Assembly: GCA_019247245.1 (NCBI GenBank)
Contig: JAFAPF010000185.1
Span: forward strand, 1-7,375
DNA: 7,375 bases
From: Rubrobacter sp.
Lineage (GTDB): Bacteria; Actinomycetota; Rubrobacteria; Rubrobacterales; Rubrobacteraceae
Reading direction: 5' to 3'
The notes beneath the pieces are model-generated. The model saw only the letters and a list, made by a program, of their open reading frames with translations, was not told where the DNA came from and did not search any database. Every line of letters starts with the position of its first letter. Within the stretch, counting starts at the first letter, position 1. The position numbers were made by a program, and so were the translations under genes. Positions 1-5,589 of this stretch are shown in pieces.

Positions 1-54
1 AGCACGAAACGGCTGCTAGCACCAAGAAAAGACGTATTTGCAGGTAATTCCTCG

Positions 55-82
55 GTGACAAAGCGTTGGTTTGCGGTATAAT
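55..82 (+). promoter_or_regulatory. sigma-70-type promoter of the first gene
   Basis: A -35 element GTGACA (55-60, five of six consensus bases) and a perfect -10 TATAAT (77-82) are separated by 16 bases. Transcription would start near 89-90. This is the best-matched promoter in the window. Any translation start inside it (such as the TTG at 71) is therefore unlikely to be used. Confidence 0.75.
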
Positions 83-109
83 CTGTATATGAGAGAGGTG
101 AGAAGCCCC

Positions 110-631
110 ATGAGACAGAACTGGTTGAGTGTCCCTCGGCGGCGTGAAGAAGAACGGCTCGACCCTCACGTTTACAAACGTGGGGTAAACGGATTAACAG
201 TTGAGAAGGCCGTCGAGCGTACGTACCCACGGGTAATGAAGATACTCGCCAGGAGCGGTGAGGAACATTCGGCGTTCGAGGGACAGCTCGTTCGGCAGAC
301 GATTCGGGCGTGTCTCATCTCGCAGGTCAGCCGGGCGAACCTCTACCGTATCGCGGGCATCCTCGTCGCCGACCGCCGCGATGAGGGAGCACATCTCGGT
401 CGTTCTCTTGCGCTCGCTTACGTAGCCTCCCTGAGGGAAGCTTTCCTTTCAGACCTCTCCGTCGGCGAGCAGATTACATCTCCTCTAGGCCCGGGGGAAG
501 TACGCTACATCTCCGGGCGCGGAGATCGCGCCGTGGTAAAGCTCGACGAGGAACCTGACAATGAGATCTGGCTGCCGGTCATCCAGCTCTTCCGGCTGAA
601 TCCTGAAGACACAGCGCGACGGGCCTCTTAG
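110..631 (+). CDS. hypothetical protein with basic N-terminus and beta-rich C-terminal domain
   Basis: I do not recognise this 173-residue protein. Residues 1-25 are strongly charged. Residues 30-115 look mainly helical. Residues 118-162 look beta-rich, with Gly-Pro-Gly near 127-129, alternating hydrophobic residues and an IWLP segment, the kind of pattern seen in small SH3-like barrels; that fold is inference only. There is no signal peptide or membrane segment, so it is probably cytoplasmic. I chose ATG 110 because GAGGTGA (95-101) is a good Shine-Dalgarno site 8 bases upstream and the promoter places the transcript start near 89. An in-frame ATG at 89 lies exactly where transcription should begin and could act as a leaderless start, adding 7 residues. 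The kinase gene follows after 83 bases and may share the transcript. Confidence 0.8.
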   Translation: MRQNWLSVPRRREEERLDPHVYKRGVNGLTVEKAVERTYPRVMKILARSGEEHSAFEGQLVRQTIRACLISQVSRANLYRIAGILVADRRDEGAHLGRSLALAYVASLREAFLSDLSVGEQITSPLGPGEVRYISGRGDRAVVKLDEEPDNEIWLPVIQLFRLNPEDTARRAS

Positions 632-714
632 CCGTTTCCGGAGTTTGGTCTTCATGCTTCGGTATAGTTGGGGATAAACTCTCTTATGACGCGAAGCGAT
701 GAAGGGGCGGGTTG

Positions 715-1644
715 ATGGAAGAGACTTGGGCGGCTAGAACCCGCGTCATCTGCAACCCGGCCTCCGGCGGCGGGACATGGGAGCCTGATCTGTTGCGTGA
801 GGAGCTCTCCGGCTTCGAGTTGGACTGGATCGAGACTGAAGGTCCAGAGGACGCGACGGAAGCGGCTAAAGAGTGGCACGATGGTCTGCTCATCGTCATC
901 GGTGGCGACGGTACCATCAACGAGGTACTCAACGGCCTCGGTAAAGCCGGGTTTCCAGAGAACGTAACGCTCGCCCTTCTACCGGCAGGGACGGGCAACG
1001 ACCTCGCAGCGACGCTGGCGGTGCCCGAGGATCCCGACGAGGCCGAGGATGTAATCCGTCGGAATCGAGTGCGAAGCCTTGACGTAGCGCGGGTACGCTC
1101 CGAAAGTATCGGCGAACGTTTTTTCATCAACGTGGCGACCGGTGGCATTGGGGCGGAGATCTCCGAGGCCAACTACGAGGATCTGAAGAGCAAGTGGGGC
1201 AAGCTCTCGTACCTCCGGGCTTCCCTGGAAATTGCGCGCAACTTCGACGTGAAGGAAATAACGCTATACCTGGATAGCGAGGAGCATAGGATGCGAGCCA
1301 TTAACCTAGCCGTCGGTAACTGCCGCTATGCTGGAGGCGGCTGGCTGGCAGCCCCAAAGGCTAACCCCGAAGACGGTCTTCTGGACGTCGTAGTTATAGA
1401 AGATGTTGGCCTTAAGGAGCTCCTCAAGCTCACCCCGACAGCACTTGCCAGGTCGAACTATCTAGATAAAGAAGGGATATTCTTCATGCGGGCCAAGGAG
1501 ATTCACGTAGAGAGCCAACCGCCCGGGCTCGAGTTTACCGTCGATGGAGAGGTCATCGGTAAAGAACCTACCGAGTTCGCAGTCATACCACGTGCATTAA
1601 AGCTTGTAGTCGGCCTTGAGTACGTCCCGGAGCCTAAGGAGTAA
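715..1644 (+). CDS. diacylglycerol/lipid kinase family protein (DgkB/YegS/BmrU type)
   Basis: This 309-residue protein belongs to the DAGK catalytic family, soluble or membrane-associated kinases that transfer a phosphate from ATP to a lipid hydroxyl such as diacylglycerol. Visible motifs in order: CNPASGGG at 13-20, the nucleotide-binding GGDGTINE at 63-70, PAGTGND at 90-96, the NVATGGIGAE segment at 139-148, the glycine-rich NCRYAGGGW segment at 202-210, DGLLDV at 220-225, and FTVDGE at 274-279. Length and motif order are normal, so it looks intact. ATG 715 is preferred over the TTG at 712 because AAGGGG (702-707) lies 7 bases before it. It leads a tight group with moaD, which starts 4 bases after its stop. 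The exact lipid substrate cannot be read from sequence; YegS-like and sphingosine-kinase-like members share these motifs. Confidence 0.92.
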   Translation: MEETWAARTRVICNPASGGGTWEPDLLREELSGFELDWIETEGPEDATEAAKEWHDGLLIVIGGDGTINEVLNGLGKAGFPENVTLALLPAGTGNDLAATLAVPEDPDEAEDVIRRNRVRSLDVARVRSESIGERFFINVATGGIGAEISEANYEDLKSKWGKLSYLRASLEIARNFDVKEITLYLDSEEHRMRAINLAVGNCRYAGGGWLAAPKANPEDGLLDVVVIEDVGLKELLKLTPTALARSNYLDKEGIFFMRAKEIHVESQPPGLEFTVDGEVIGKEPTEFAVIPRALKLVVGLEYVPEPKE

Positions 1645-1648
1645 ATTG

Positions 1649-1897
1649 ATGAGTGACGTCAAGGTGCTGCTTTTCGGCGCTGCGGCAGACCGAGCTGGCA
1701 TCCGCCAAACCAAGGTGCGGATAAACCACGTGGTGACCCTTGGTGAACTCTGGTCCGTTCTCGCAGACCAGCATCCTCACCTCATCCCCATGCGAGAAAC
1801 CTTGGCCTTCGCTGTCAATGGCGAGTACGCTAGAATGGAAGATACAGTCTCAACTGGCGACGAGGTCGCGGTTCTGCCCCCCGTCTCGGGAGGTTAG
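1649..1897 (+). CDS. moaD: molybdopterin synthase small subunit MoaD
   Basis: This 82-residue ubiquitin-like protein carries sulfur as a C-terminal thiocarboxylate and delivers it, with MoaE, to precursor Z (cyclic pyranopterin monophosphate) to form molybdopterin. It has the expected N-terminal beta strand (VKVLLFGAAAD), the LGELWSVL helix at 31-38, the FAVNGEY segment at 54-60, the DEVAVLPPVSGG ending and the essential terminal Gly-Gly at 81-82. ATG 1649 is chosen because AAGGAG (1636-1641) lies 7 bases upstream. The longer in-frame start at 1616 would overlap the kinase gene and has no such site. It follows the kinase stop by 4 bases and abuts moaE in the same reading frame with only the TAG stop between them. 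The activating enzyme (MoeB or MoaZ type) and MoaA/MoaC are not in the window. Confidence 0.93.
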   Translation: MSDVKVLLFGAAADRAGIRQTKVRINHVVTLGELWSVLADQHPHLIPMRETLAFAVNGEYARMEDTVSTGDEVAVLPPVSGG

Positions 1898-2326
1898 TTG
1901 TTCTTCCAGATCCTCAAGGAGCCCATAGACGTCAAGGCACTTATCACCGGTGCCTTCCACCCAAAGTGCGGAGCGGTTGCAAGCTTCATCGGGACGACGC
2001 GGGCGGACGAAAGCGGGAGCGCGAGAGTAGAGTACTTGGAGTACGAGGCATATCGACCGATGGCCGATAAGAAGCTCGAGGAGATCGGGGAGGAGATAAG
2101 CGAGCGCTGGAAGGTTGGCTACGTCGCGATCGTGCACCGTATAGGCAAGGTCGACCCCGGCGAGCCAAGCGTCGCCATCGTGGTTGCAGCACCTCGCCGC
2201 GAGCCTGCGTTCGAGGCAAGCCGATATGCCATAGAGCGCATCAAAGAGATCGCACCGATCTGGAAGCGTGAGGTCTGGTCCGACGGCTACGTCTGGGTAG
2301 GCAGCCAGGTTGGTACCCGTCCCTGA
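1898..2326 (+). CDS. moaE: molybdopterin synthase catalytic subunit MoaE
   Basis: MoaE forms a heterotetramer with MoaD and adds two sulfurs to precursor Z. The 142-residue product has family hallmarks: FIGTTR at 30-35 (Arg35), the LEYEAYRPMA block at 47-56, HRIGKVDPGE at 80-89, and IKEIAPIWKRE at 115-125. The latter holds two lysines, K116 and K123, with the same seven-residue spacing as the catalytic pair K119/K126 of E. coli MoaE. The usual His-Arg pair before the AF motif reads Arg100-Arg101 here, a modest departure. Translation starts at TTG 1898, directly after the moaD stop. GGAGGT (1889-1894), which encodes the MoaD Gly-Gly, would be its Shine-Dalgarno site. Length is normal and the gene looks intact. 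Confidence 0.93.
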   Translation: MFFQILKEPIDVKALITGAFHPKCGAVASFIGTTRADESGSARVEYLEYEAYRPMADKKLEEIGEEISERWKVGYVAIVHRIGKVDPGEPSVAIVVAAPRREPAFEASRYAIERIKEIAPIWKREVWSDGYVWVGSQVGTRP

Positions 2327-2430
2327 GACGAGTCACTCTCGCAGCCTATATACTTGCGATAGCTAGTTAGGTTCCGTTCGTCGACTAGACCACGTATTGC
2401 ATCGTTGCTCGAAGTCCTGACGTCGAGATG

Positions 2431-2436
2431 TATACT
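2431..2436 (+). promoter_or_regulatory. candidate -10 element for the Nudix gene
   Basis: TATACT (five of six consensus bases) lies 10 bases before ATG 2447. No convincing -35 hexamer is seen at 16-18 bases spacing. If used, the transcript would begin about 4 bases before the start codon, giving a nearly leaderless mRNA. The rest of 2327-2430 shows no gene and no clear terminator. Confidence 0.4.
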
Positions 2437-2446
2437 CCAACCCACC

Positions 2447-2938
2447 ATGGGTAAGGATCGTACGTCTTCAGGAATGGAGTTCAGCATCCGTATCGGGGTG
2501 ATAGTGGAGCGTGAAGGGGTATTGCTCCTCGTGCGTCACAAGAAGTCAGACTGGGAGACGTATTGGGTCTTGCCGGGAGGACGTCTAGAGCCAGGAGAGA
2601 CCATTCCCAACTGTGCTGAACGTGAGCTGCTGGAGGAGACGGGCCTCAGAGGAAGGTTCACCAGGGTGCTGTATGTGAGCGAGTTTTTGGCCGAGAATCG
2701 GCACACGGTAGACGTAACGGCGCAGGTCGAGGTCAATCCCAGCGAGGAGGCCCAGCTAGGTAGTGACCCGGAGGAGGAAGCAGGCTCGGAGCGCACCTTG
2801 CAAGAGCTGCATTGGGTCAGGTTCGAGGAGCTAGGAAGGATAACGTTGCTTCCAGGCTTTATTCGAGATCGAATCGCCAAGGACGCAGCACGTAATTGGC
2901 AGGGAGGCGAGGTGTACCTCGGGAAAGCGGATGGCTAG
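2447..2938 (+). CDS. Nudix hydrolase
   Basis: Nudix enzymes hydrolyse nucleoside diphosphates linked to another moiety, such as ADP-ribose, dNTPs or dinucleotide polyphosphates. This 163-residue protein has a perfect Nudix box at 45-67 (Gly45, Glu51, Arg59-Glu60, Glu63-Glu64, Gly66), preceded by the usual GVIVEREGVLLLVRH strand pair and WVLPGG. The substrate cannot be read from sequence. ATG 2447 has no Shine-Dalgarno site but sits just behind a TATACT -10 box, fitting a near-leaderless mRNA. ATG 2474, which begins right before the fold (MEFSIRIGV), is a possible alternative. An acidic insert at about 98-115 (many Glu, with a GSDPEEEAGSE run) separates the two halves of the domain. The gene overlaps the downstream CPBP gene by 8 bases, so the two are probably co-transcribed and translationally coupled. 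Confidence 0.9.
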   Translation: MGKDRTSSGMEFSIRIGVIVEREGVLLLVRHKKSDWETYWVLPGGRLEPGETIPNCAERELLEETGLRGRFTRVLYVSEFLAENRHTVDVTAQVEVNPSEEAQLGSDPEEEAGSERTLQELHWVRFEELGRITLLPGFIRDRIAKDAARNWQGGEVYLGKADG

Positions 2939-3668
2939 CGATTCGGTAGATCCGGTAGCAGCACTTCTCTCCGTCCTACTAATCGACGGCGTGATCCTGG
3001 GACTCGCTATCGGGGGGTTCTGGGCAGGGGTCTTTGTGGCTCGGAGGCTCGGGCATCCGGCAGGCTACGGACTAGGAGCCTTGGGCCTCTCGAAGCCAAA
3101 GTTAGGGTACTTTGCCGCGGCGAAGCTCGGACTTGTGGTCGGAATCGGAGCACTGGCCGTAAATTTTGTAGTGTTTCCTCTAAGCGTTTTCACATTAGAC
3201 GAGTTAGGCTACTCTACCGAACGAACGGTACAGGAACCGCTTATGCGAGGTATCCAGGGTTGGGTTGGAGCGCAACCGGAAATCGCAATCCCGACCACAA
3301 TCTTCGTCATCGTGCTCTTCGCTCCCGCCGTCGAAGAGGTTATCTTCCGCGGCGTAGTCTACGGCAGCCTCCGTAAGCTGGTTGCCCTCCTTTCTGGTAG
3401 GCTACAGAGGCTAGGCAAGGGTACCGACAGAATCACAGGAATTATCTCTTTCATCTTCGCGGCACTCGGCTCTTCGGCGCTGTTCGCGGTTTTACACCTT
3501 GAGCTCGTGCTGCTGCCTGCGCTGTTCGCACTGGCGATTGCTCTGTGTGTACTCTATGAGAGGACAGATAGTTTGCTTCCATGCTTCGTGGCGCACGCGT
3601 CGTTCAATTCGTTCGCTGTGCTTATCATAATCTTGAGTGGGACCAGGGTGCTGACGATGCAGGTCTGA
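2931..3668 (+). CDS. CPBP family intramembrane metalloprotease (CAAX-protease-like)
   Basis: This 245-residue integral membrane protein has the three CPBP/Abi motifs: EEVIFR at 135-140 (Glu135, Glu136, Arg140), FAVLH at 185-189 (His189), and HASFN at 222-226 (His222, Asn226). These form the glutamate/histidine metal site of the Rce1-type protease family. Hydrophobic segments are seen near 10-37, 60-84, 118-133, 168-188, 190-209 and 217-236, with an LGLSKPKL segment at 51-58 before the second one. Bacterial members process or bind membrane peptides, and some act in bacteriocin immunity; the substrate here is unknown. Start ATG 2931 overlaps the Nudix stop (2936-2938), indicating coupling. Only a weak GGGA lies upstream. 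The protein looks complete, and its stop falls exactly where recognisable cupin remnant begins. Confidence 0.9.
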   Translation: MASDSVDPVAALLSVLLIDGVILGLAIGGFWAGVFVARRLGHPAGYGLGALGLSKPKLGYFAAAKLGLVVGIGALAVNFVVFPLSVFTLDELGYSTERTVQEPLMRGIQGWVGAQPEIAIPTTIFVIVLFAPAVEEVIFRGVVYGSLRKLVALLSGRLQRLGKGTDRITGIISFIFAALGSSALFAVLHLELVLLPALFALAIALCVLYERTDSLLPCFVAHASFNSFAVLIIILSGTRVLTMQV

Positions 3669-3981
3669 TCAACGAGGAAGCAATCTACATCTTGGAAGGG
3701 TCGGGCACTCCGGATAAGGAGAAGAAGTCGAAATATAAGGGCGACTACGTTGTCTCACGCGCGAAGCTCGAAGGGGCGCACCAGATTATCAATTTTTCGG
3801 ATGAGCCATTACGCTATCTCTGTTTCTCGACCATGGTAGAGCCCGATGTGCTCGTCTACACGGGCTCAGAAAGGATAGGACTCTTTCTCTGGGCCGACTC
3901 CAGGCAACCCGAGAGAAAAGAGAACCGTACACAAGTACCTGGGGCGATGCAGAGGTAGGCTACTACCACAGCGGAGTGTAA
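3665..3981 (+). pseudogene. cupin-domain protein remnant (5' truncated, two frameshifts)
   Basis: Three consecutive reading frames spell the C-terminal part of a small cupin. From 3665 the frame gives an INEEAIYILEGSG strand, then GDYV, EGAHQIINFSDEPLRYLCF and MVEPDVLVYTG, continuing to GLF at 3878-3886. It then resumes one frame over (3888-3944) as SGPTPGNPREKRTVHKYLG, and shifts again (3946-3978) to DAEVGYYHSGV, ending at TAA 3979-3981. Each junction fits a single inserted base (about 3887 in a CTCTTTCTCT context, and about 3945 next to a GGGG run). The N-terminal half, including the HxH-containing first cupin motif, is missing, since the CPBP gene occupies that place. An uninterrupted frame 3581-3958 exists, but its first 28 codons lie inside the CPBP gene and its last ones are out of register. 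Family assignment is from memory of small cupins, so moderate confidence. Confidence 0.75.
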
Positions 3982-3995
3982 ACAGCACCAAAACA

Positions 3996-4030
3996 GCCCC
4001 CGGGGATTTTTTCCGGGGGCCGTACCCTTT
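3996..4030. terminator. intrinsic terminator, probably bidirectional
   Basis: GCCCCCGG (3996-4003) pairs perfectly with CCGGGGGC (4013-4020) around a GGATTTTTT loop; G-U pairs can extend the stem inward. On the plus strand TTTT follows at 4028-4031 after a short spacer. On the minus strand TGTTTT follows immediately, which is the better U-tract. It lies between plus-strand genes ending at 3981 and the minus-strand cinA, so it can stop both. Confidence 0.8.
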
Positions 4031-4064
4031 TGAGCATTACGCAGGTATCCCATTTTTCAGCACG

Positions 4065-4091
4065 TCCGCCTACAACTACCGAAGAGGCGGA
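4065..4091. repeat. inverted repeat, 7-base arms
   Basis: TCCGCCT (4065-4071) and AGGCGGA (4085-4091) are exact reverse complements separated by 13 bases. Neither side is followed by a T-run, so this is not a terminator. On the minus strand the repeat begins three bases after the TATAAT at 4099-4094 and spans the predicted transcription start, as an operator might. Confidence 0.5.
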
Positions 4092-4093
4092 GG

Positions 4094-4099
4094 ATTATA
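4094..4099 (-). promoter_or_regulatory. orphan minus-strand -10 element
   Basis: A perfect TATAAT on the minus strand (plus-strand ATTATA). No recognisable -35 lies 16-18 bases upstream; that region is occupied by the palindrome at 4107-4119. Transcription would start near 4087 and reach the terminator at about 3996-3991, giving an RNA of roughly 95 bases with no gene in it. Confidence 0.3.
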
Positions 4100-4106
4100 A
4101 CCCAGG

Positions 4107-4119
4107 ATCCCGCCGGGAT
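4107..4119. repeat. short palindrome ATCCC-GCC-GGGAT
   Basis: Five-base arms flank a GCC centre. It sits in the spacer/-35 zone of the orphan minus-strand -10 element. It is short enough that chance cannot be excluded. Confidence 0.4.
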
Positions 4120-4186
4120 TTCGGTGAGCCTAGGTCAGAGCCACCTCTCCCAGAAGATACCCGCGACTACTACTCGATGCGTCTAT

Positions 4187-4200
4187 CTGGATCACCTCCT
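4187..4200. other. 14-base match to the conserved 16S rRNA 3' end (perfect extended Shine-Dalgarno on the minus strand)
   Basis: CTGGATCACCTCCT on the plus strand equals the conserved last bases of bacterial 16S rRNA. The upstream bases do not resemble 16S helix 45, so this is not a visible rRNA fragment. On the minus strand it reads AGGAGGTGATCCAG, an extended Shine-Dalgarno sequence, but no ATG/GTG/TTG at suitable spacing opens a frame longer than about 20 codons. Confidence 0.5.
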
Positions 4201-4267
4201 CTCCGTGCCGTCAACTCGAGGAAGTGTACTACTTACTCTCGTACTCGACAAGGGGCACCCTCAAGAT

Positions 4268-5566
4268 TTATCTTTTCTCTAGGATTCGACGCCTCAACAG
4301 GTCAAAGGCCCGGTTGGCGCTACGTTCCCGGATAGCCTCGCGGGAGCGCCTCCAAGCCGAGAGGTCGAGCTTCTCCGCTACCGTCCCGCTCGCGTCCGAG
4401 AGCCCAACGAAGACGAGCCCAACCGGCTTCTCCTCCGTCCCTCCATCGGGACCGGCGACGCCCGTGACTGAGAGCCCATAGTCGGTGTCGGCGTCCTCGC
4501 GAACGCCTTTGGCCATGGCGCGAGCTACTGGCTCGCTGACGGCTCCATGTTCAACAAGAAGCTCACGCGGTACCCCGAGCAGACGCTCCTTAGCCTCGTT
4601 GGAGTAGGTAACGAGTCCTTCCACGAAGTACACCGAAGATCCGGCCTTGTCGGTCAGTCGCTTGGCGAGGAGGCCGCCGGTACAGCTTTCGGCGAGAGCT
4701 AAAGTGGCGCAGTTCTCGGTGAGCAGACGCCCTACTGCCCCTTCTAGAGTCTCATCTTTCTCGCCGAAATAGTATTCCTTAAGGCGGTTGAGAATATCCT
4801 CGGCGACGGGCTCTATTCTTTTTTCGGCCTCCTCATGGGTGGCGGCGCGGGAGGTGACGCGGAGCCGCACCTTGCCCTGACCGGCTAGAGGAGCGACCGT
4901 AGGATCCGAGGCGTCGAGGAGGTCCTGAACCTTCTCTGCCAAGGCAGATTCACCTATTCCTGTGAACCAGAGTGTCCGGGAGACGATAGCGCCGGCGGTT
5001 CGCAATTTGATAAAAGGCTCAAGCGTCTCCTCAAACATCCTCTTCATCTCTATTGGCACGCCGGGAAACGTAGCAACTAAAGCGCCGTCGAGCTCCAGAA
5101 GCGCACCCATCGCCGTGCCTAGAGGATTGGGGATAAGCCTTGCGCCCTCGGGGAATAGAGCCTGCTTGTAATTCGAGGACGTTGGCTGGCGACCAAAGCG
5201 GGCAAACATCTCGTCTACATGCCGCCTCGCCTCGGGATACTCGACCATCTGGCGGGTTGCTGCAAGGCCTAAGCACTCGTTAGTAAGGTCGTCAGAGGTT
5301 GGGCCGAGGCCACCGGTGGTAATAACCAGGTCCGCACGGCATGAGGCCTCCAGGAGAGCGGCAACGATGCGTTGCTTATTGTCACCCACAGTCATGTGGC
5401 GATAGACAGAGATGCCTAAACCCGCAAGCCGCCTACTCAGCCAAGCCGTATTCGTATCCACGAGATCCCCTAGAAGCACCTCGGTACCGATGGCTAGAAT
5501 TTCGGCGCTTCTTATGAGGTCAGTATTCTCATCTGCGTCGGGGACGTTCGTCTTTTCGTCAAGCAC
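4268..5566 (-). CDS. cinA: CinA: MoCF-biosynthesis-like pyrophosphatase fused to nicotinamide-nucleotide amidase
   Basis: This 432-residue two-domain protein is full length for CinA. Residues about 20-190 form the MoaB/MogA-like domain (COG1058; ADP-ribose/FAD pyrophosphatase in characterised members), with [16 protein letters not shown] at 25-40, [11 protein letters not shown] at 83-93 and FPGVPIEM at 167-174. A linker domain follows. Residues about 272-430 form the PncC domain (NMN deamidase), with the catalytic-site AESCTGG at 292-298, [10 protein letters not shown] at 367-376 and [10 protein letters not shown] at 380-389. Together they degrade ADP-ribose and recycle NMN to NaMN in pyridine nucleotide salvage; in some bacteria cinA is linked to competence. 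The GTG start has no Shine-Dalgarno site but lies 6 bases after a TAGAAT -10 box, so the mRNA is probably leaderless. It diverges from yqeK and no recA follows it here. Confidence 0.95.
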   Translation of the reverse strand: MLDEKTNVPDADENTDLIRSAEILAIGTEVLLGDLVDTNTAWLSRRLAGLGISVYRHMTVGDNKQRIVAALLEASCRADLVITTGGLGPTSDDLTNECLGLAATRQMVEYPEARRHVDEMFARFGRQPTSSNYKQALFPEGARLIPNPLGTAMGALLELDGALVATFPGVPIEMKRMFEETLEPFIKLRTAGAIVSRTLWFTGIGESALAEKVQDLLDASDPTVAPLAGQGKVRLRVTSRAATHEEAEKRIEPVAEDILNRLKEYYFGEKDETLEGAVGRLLTENCATLALAESCTGGLLAKRLTDKAGSSVYFVEGLVTYSNEAKERLLGVPRELLVEHGAVSEPVARAMAKGVREDADTDYGLSVTGVAGPDGGTEEKPVGLVFVGLSDASGTVAEKLDLSAWRRSREAIRERSANRAFDLLRRRILEKR

Positions 5567-5572
5567 ACCTGT

Positions 5573-5578
5573 ATTCTA
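5573..5578 (-). promoter_or_regulatory. -10 element for cinA, predicted leaderless start
   Basis: Minus-strand TAGAAT (five of six bases) ends 6 bases before the cinA GTG, so the predicted transcription start falls on the G of the start codon. No clear -35 is visible. It overlaps the plus-strand -10 of yqeK by two bases. Confidence 0.5.
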
Positions 5579-5582
5579 CAAT
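5577..5582 (+). promoter_or_regulatory. -10 element for yqeK, predicted leaderless start
   Basis: TACAAT (five of six bases) ends 7 bases before the yqeK ATG, putting the transcription start on or next to the start codon. The intervening bases contain no Shine-Dalgarno sequence. No good -35 is seen; the sequence upstream is the cinA coding region. Confidence 0.5.
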
Positions 5583-5589
5583 CCTCGCC

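Larger units (their letters stand above)
4031..4267. other. non-coding convergent intergenic region with several structured elements
   Basis: No credible gene lies here on either strand. The open plus frame across it has no family-like composition and runs into cinA antisense. The stretch holds two inverted repeats, a minus-strand TATAAT and a 14-base 16S-end-like motif, each listed separately. For a gap between two converging transcripts it is longer and more structured than needed. Confidence 0.6.

Noticed and set aside
1..54. Tail of an upstream gene at the left edge
   Set aside because: One frame is open to a stop at 79-81, but it runs through the promoter and shows nothing recognisable.
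71..109. TTG 71 as start of the first gene
   Set aside because: It lies within the promoter, upstream of the predicted transcription start; ATG 110 (or 89) is far better supported.
653..701. Inverted repeat CATGCTTCG / CGAAGCGATG before the kinase gene
   Set aside because: Only six contiguous pairs with a 30-base loop and one bulge; too weak to call a riboswitch or attenuator. Possible -10 hexamers here (TATAGT, TAAACT) also lack a -35.
684..1172. Long minus-strand open frame (about 162 codons)
   Set aside because: It is antisense to the lipid kinase, whose motifs are all on the plus strand; the minus translation is serine/proline-rich low-complexity sequence typical of a shadow frame.
3581..3664. 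Cupin-like CAYHN string upstream of the remnant, resembling the first cupin histidine motif
   Set aside because: These bases encode the conserved HASFN end of the CPBP protease in another frame, so the resemblance is most likely accidental.
4030..4335. Plus-strand open frame across the cinA downstream gap
   Set aside because: No Shine-Dalgarno site or promoter, no family-like pattern, and its end is antisense to the cinA C-terminus.
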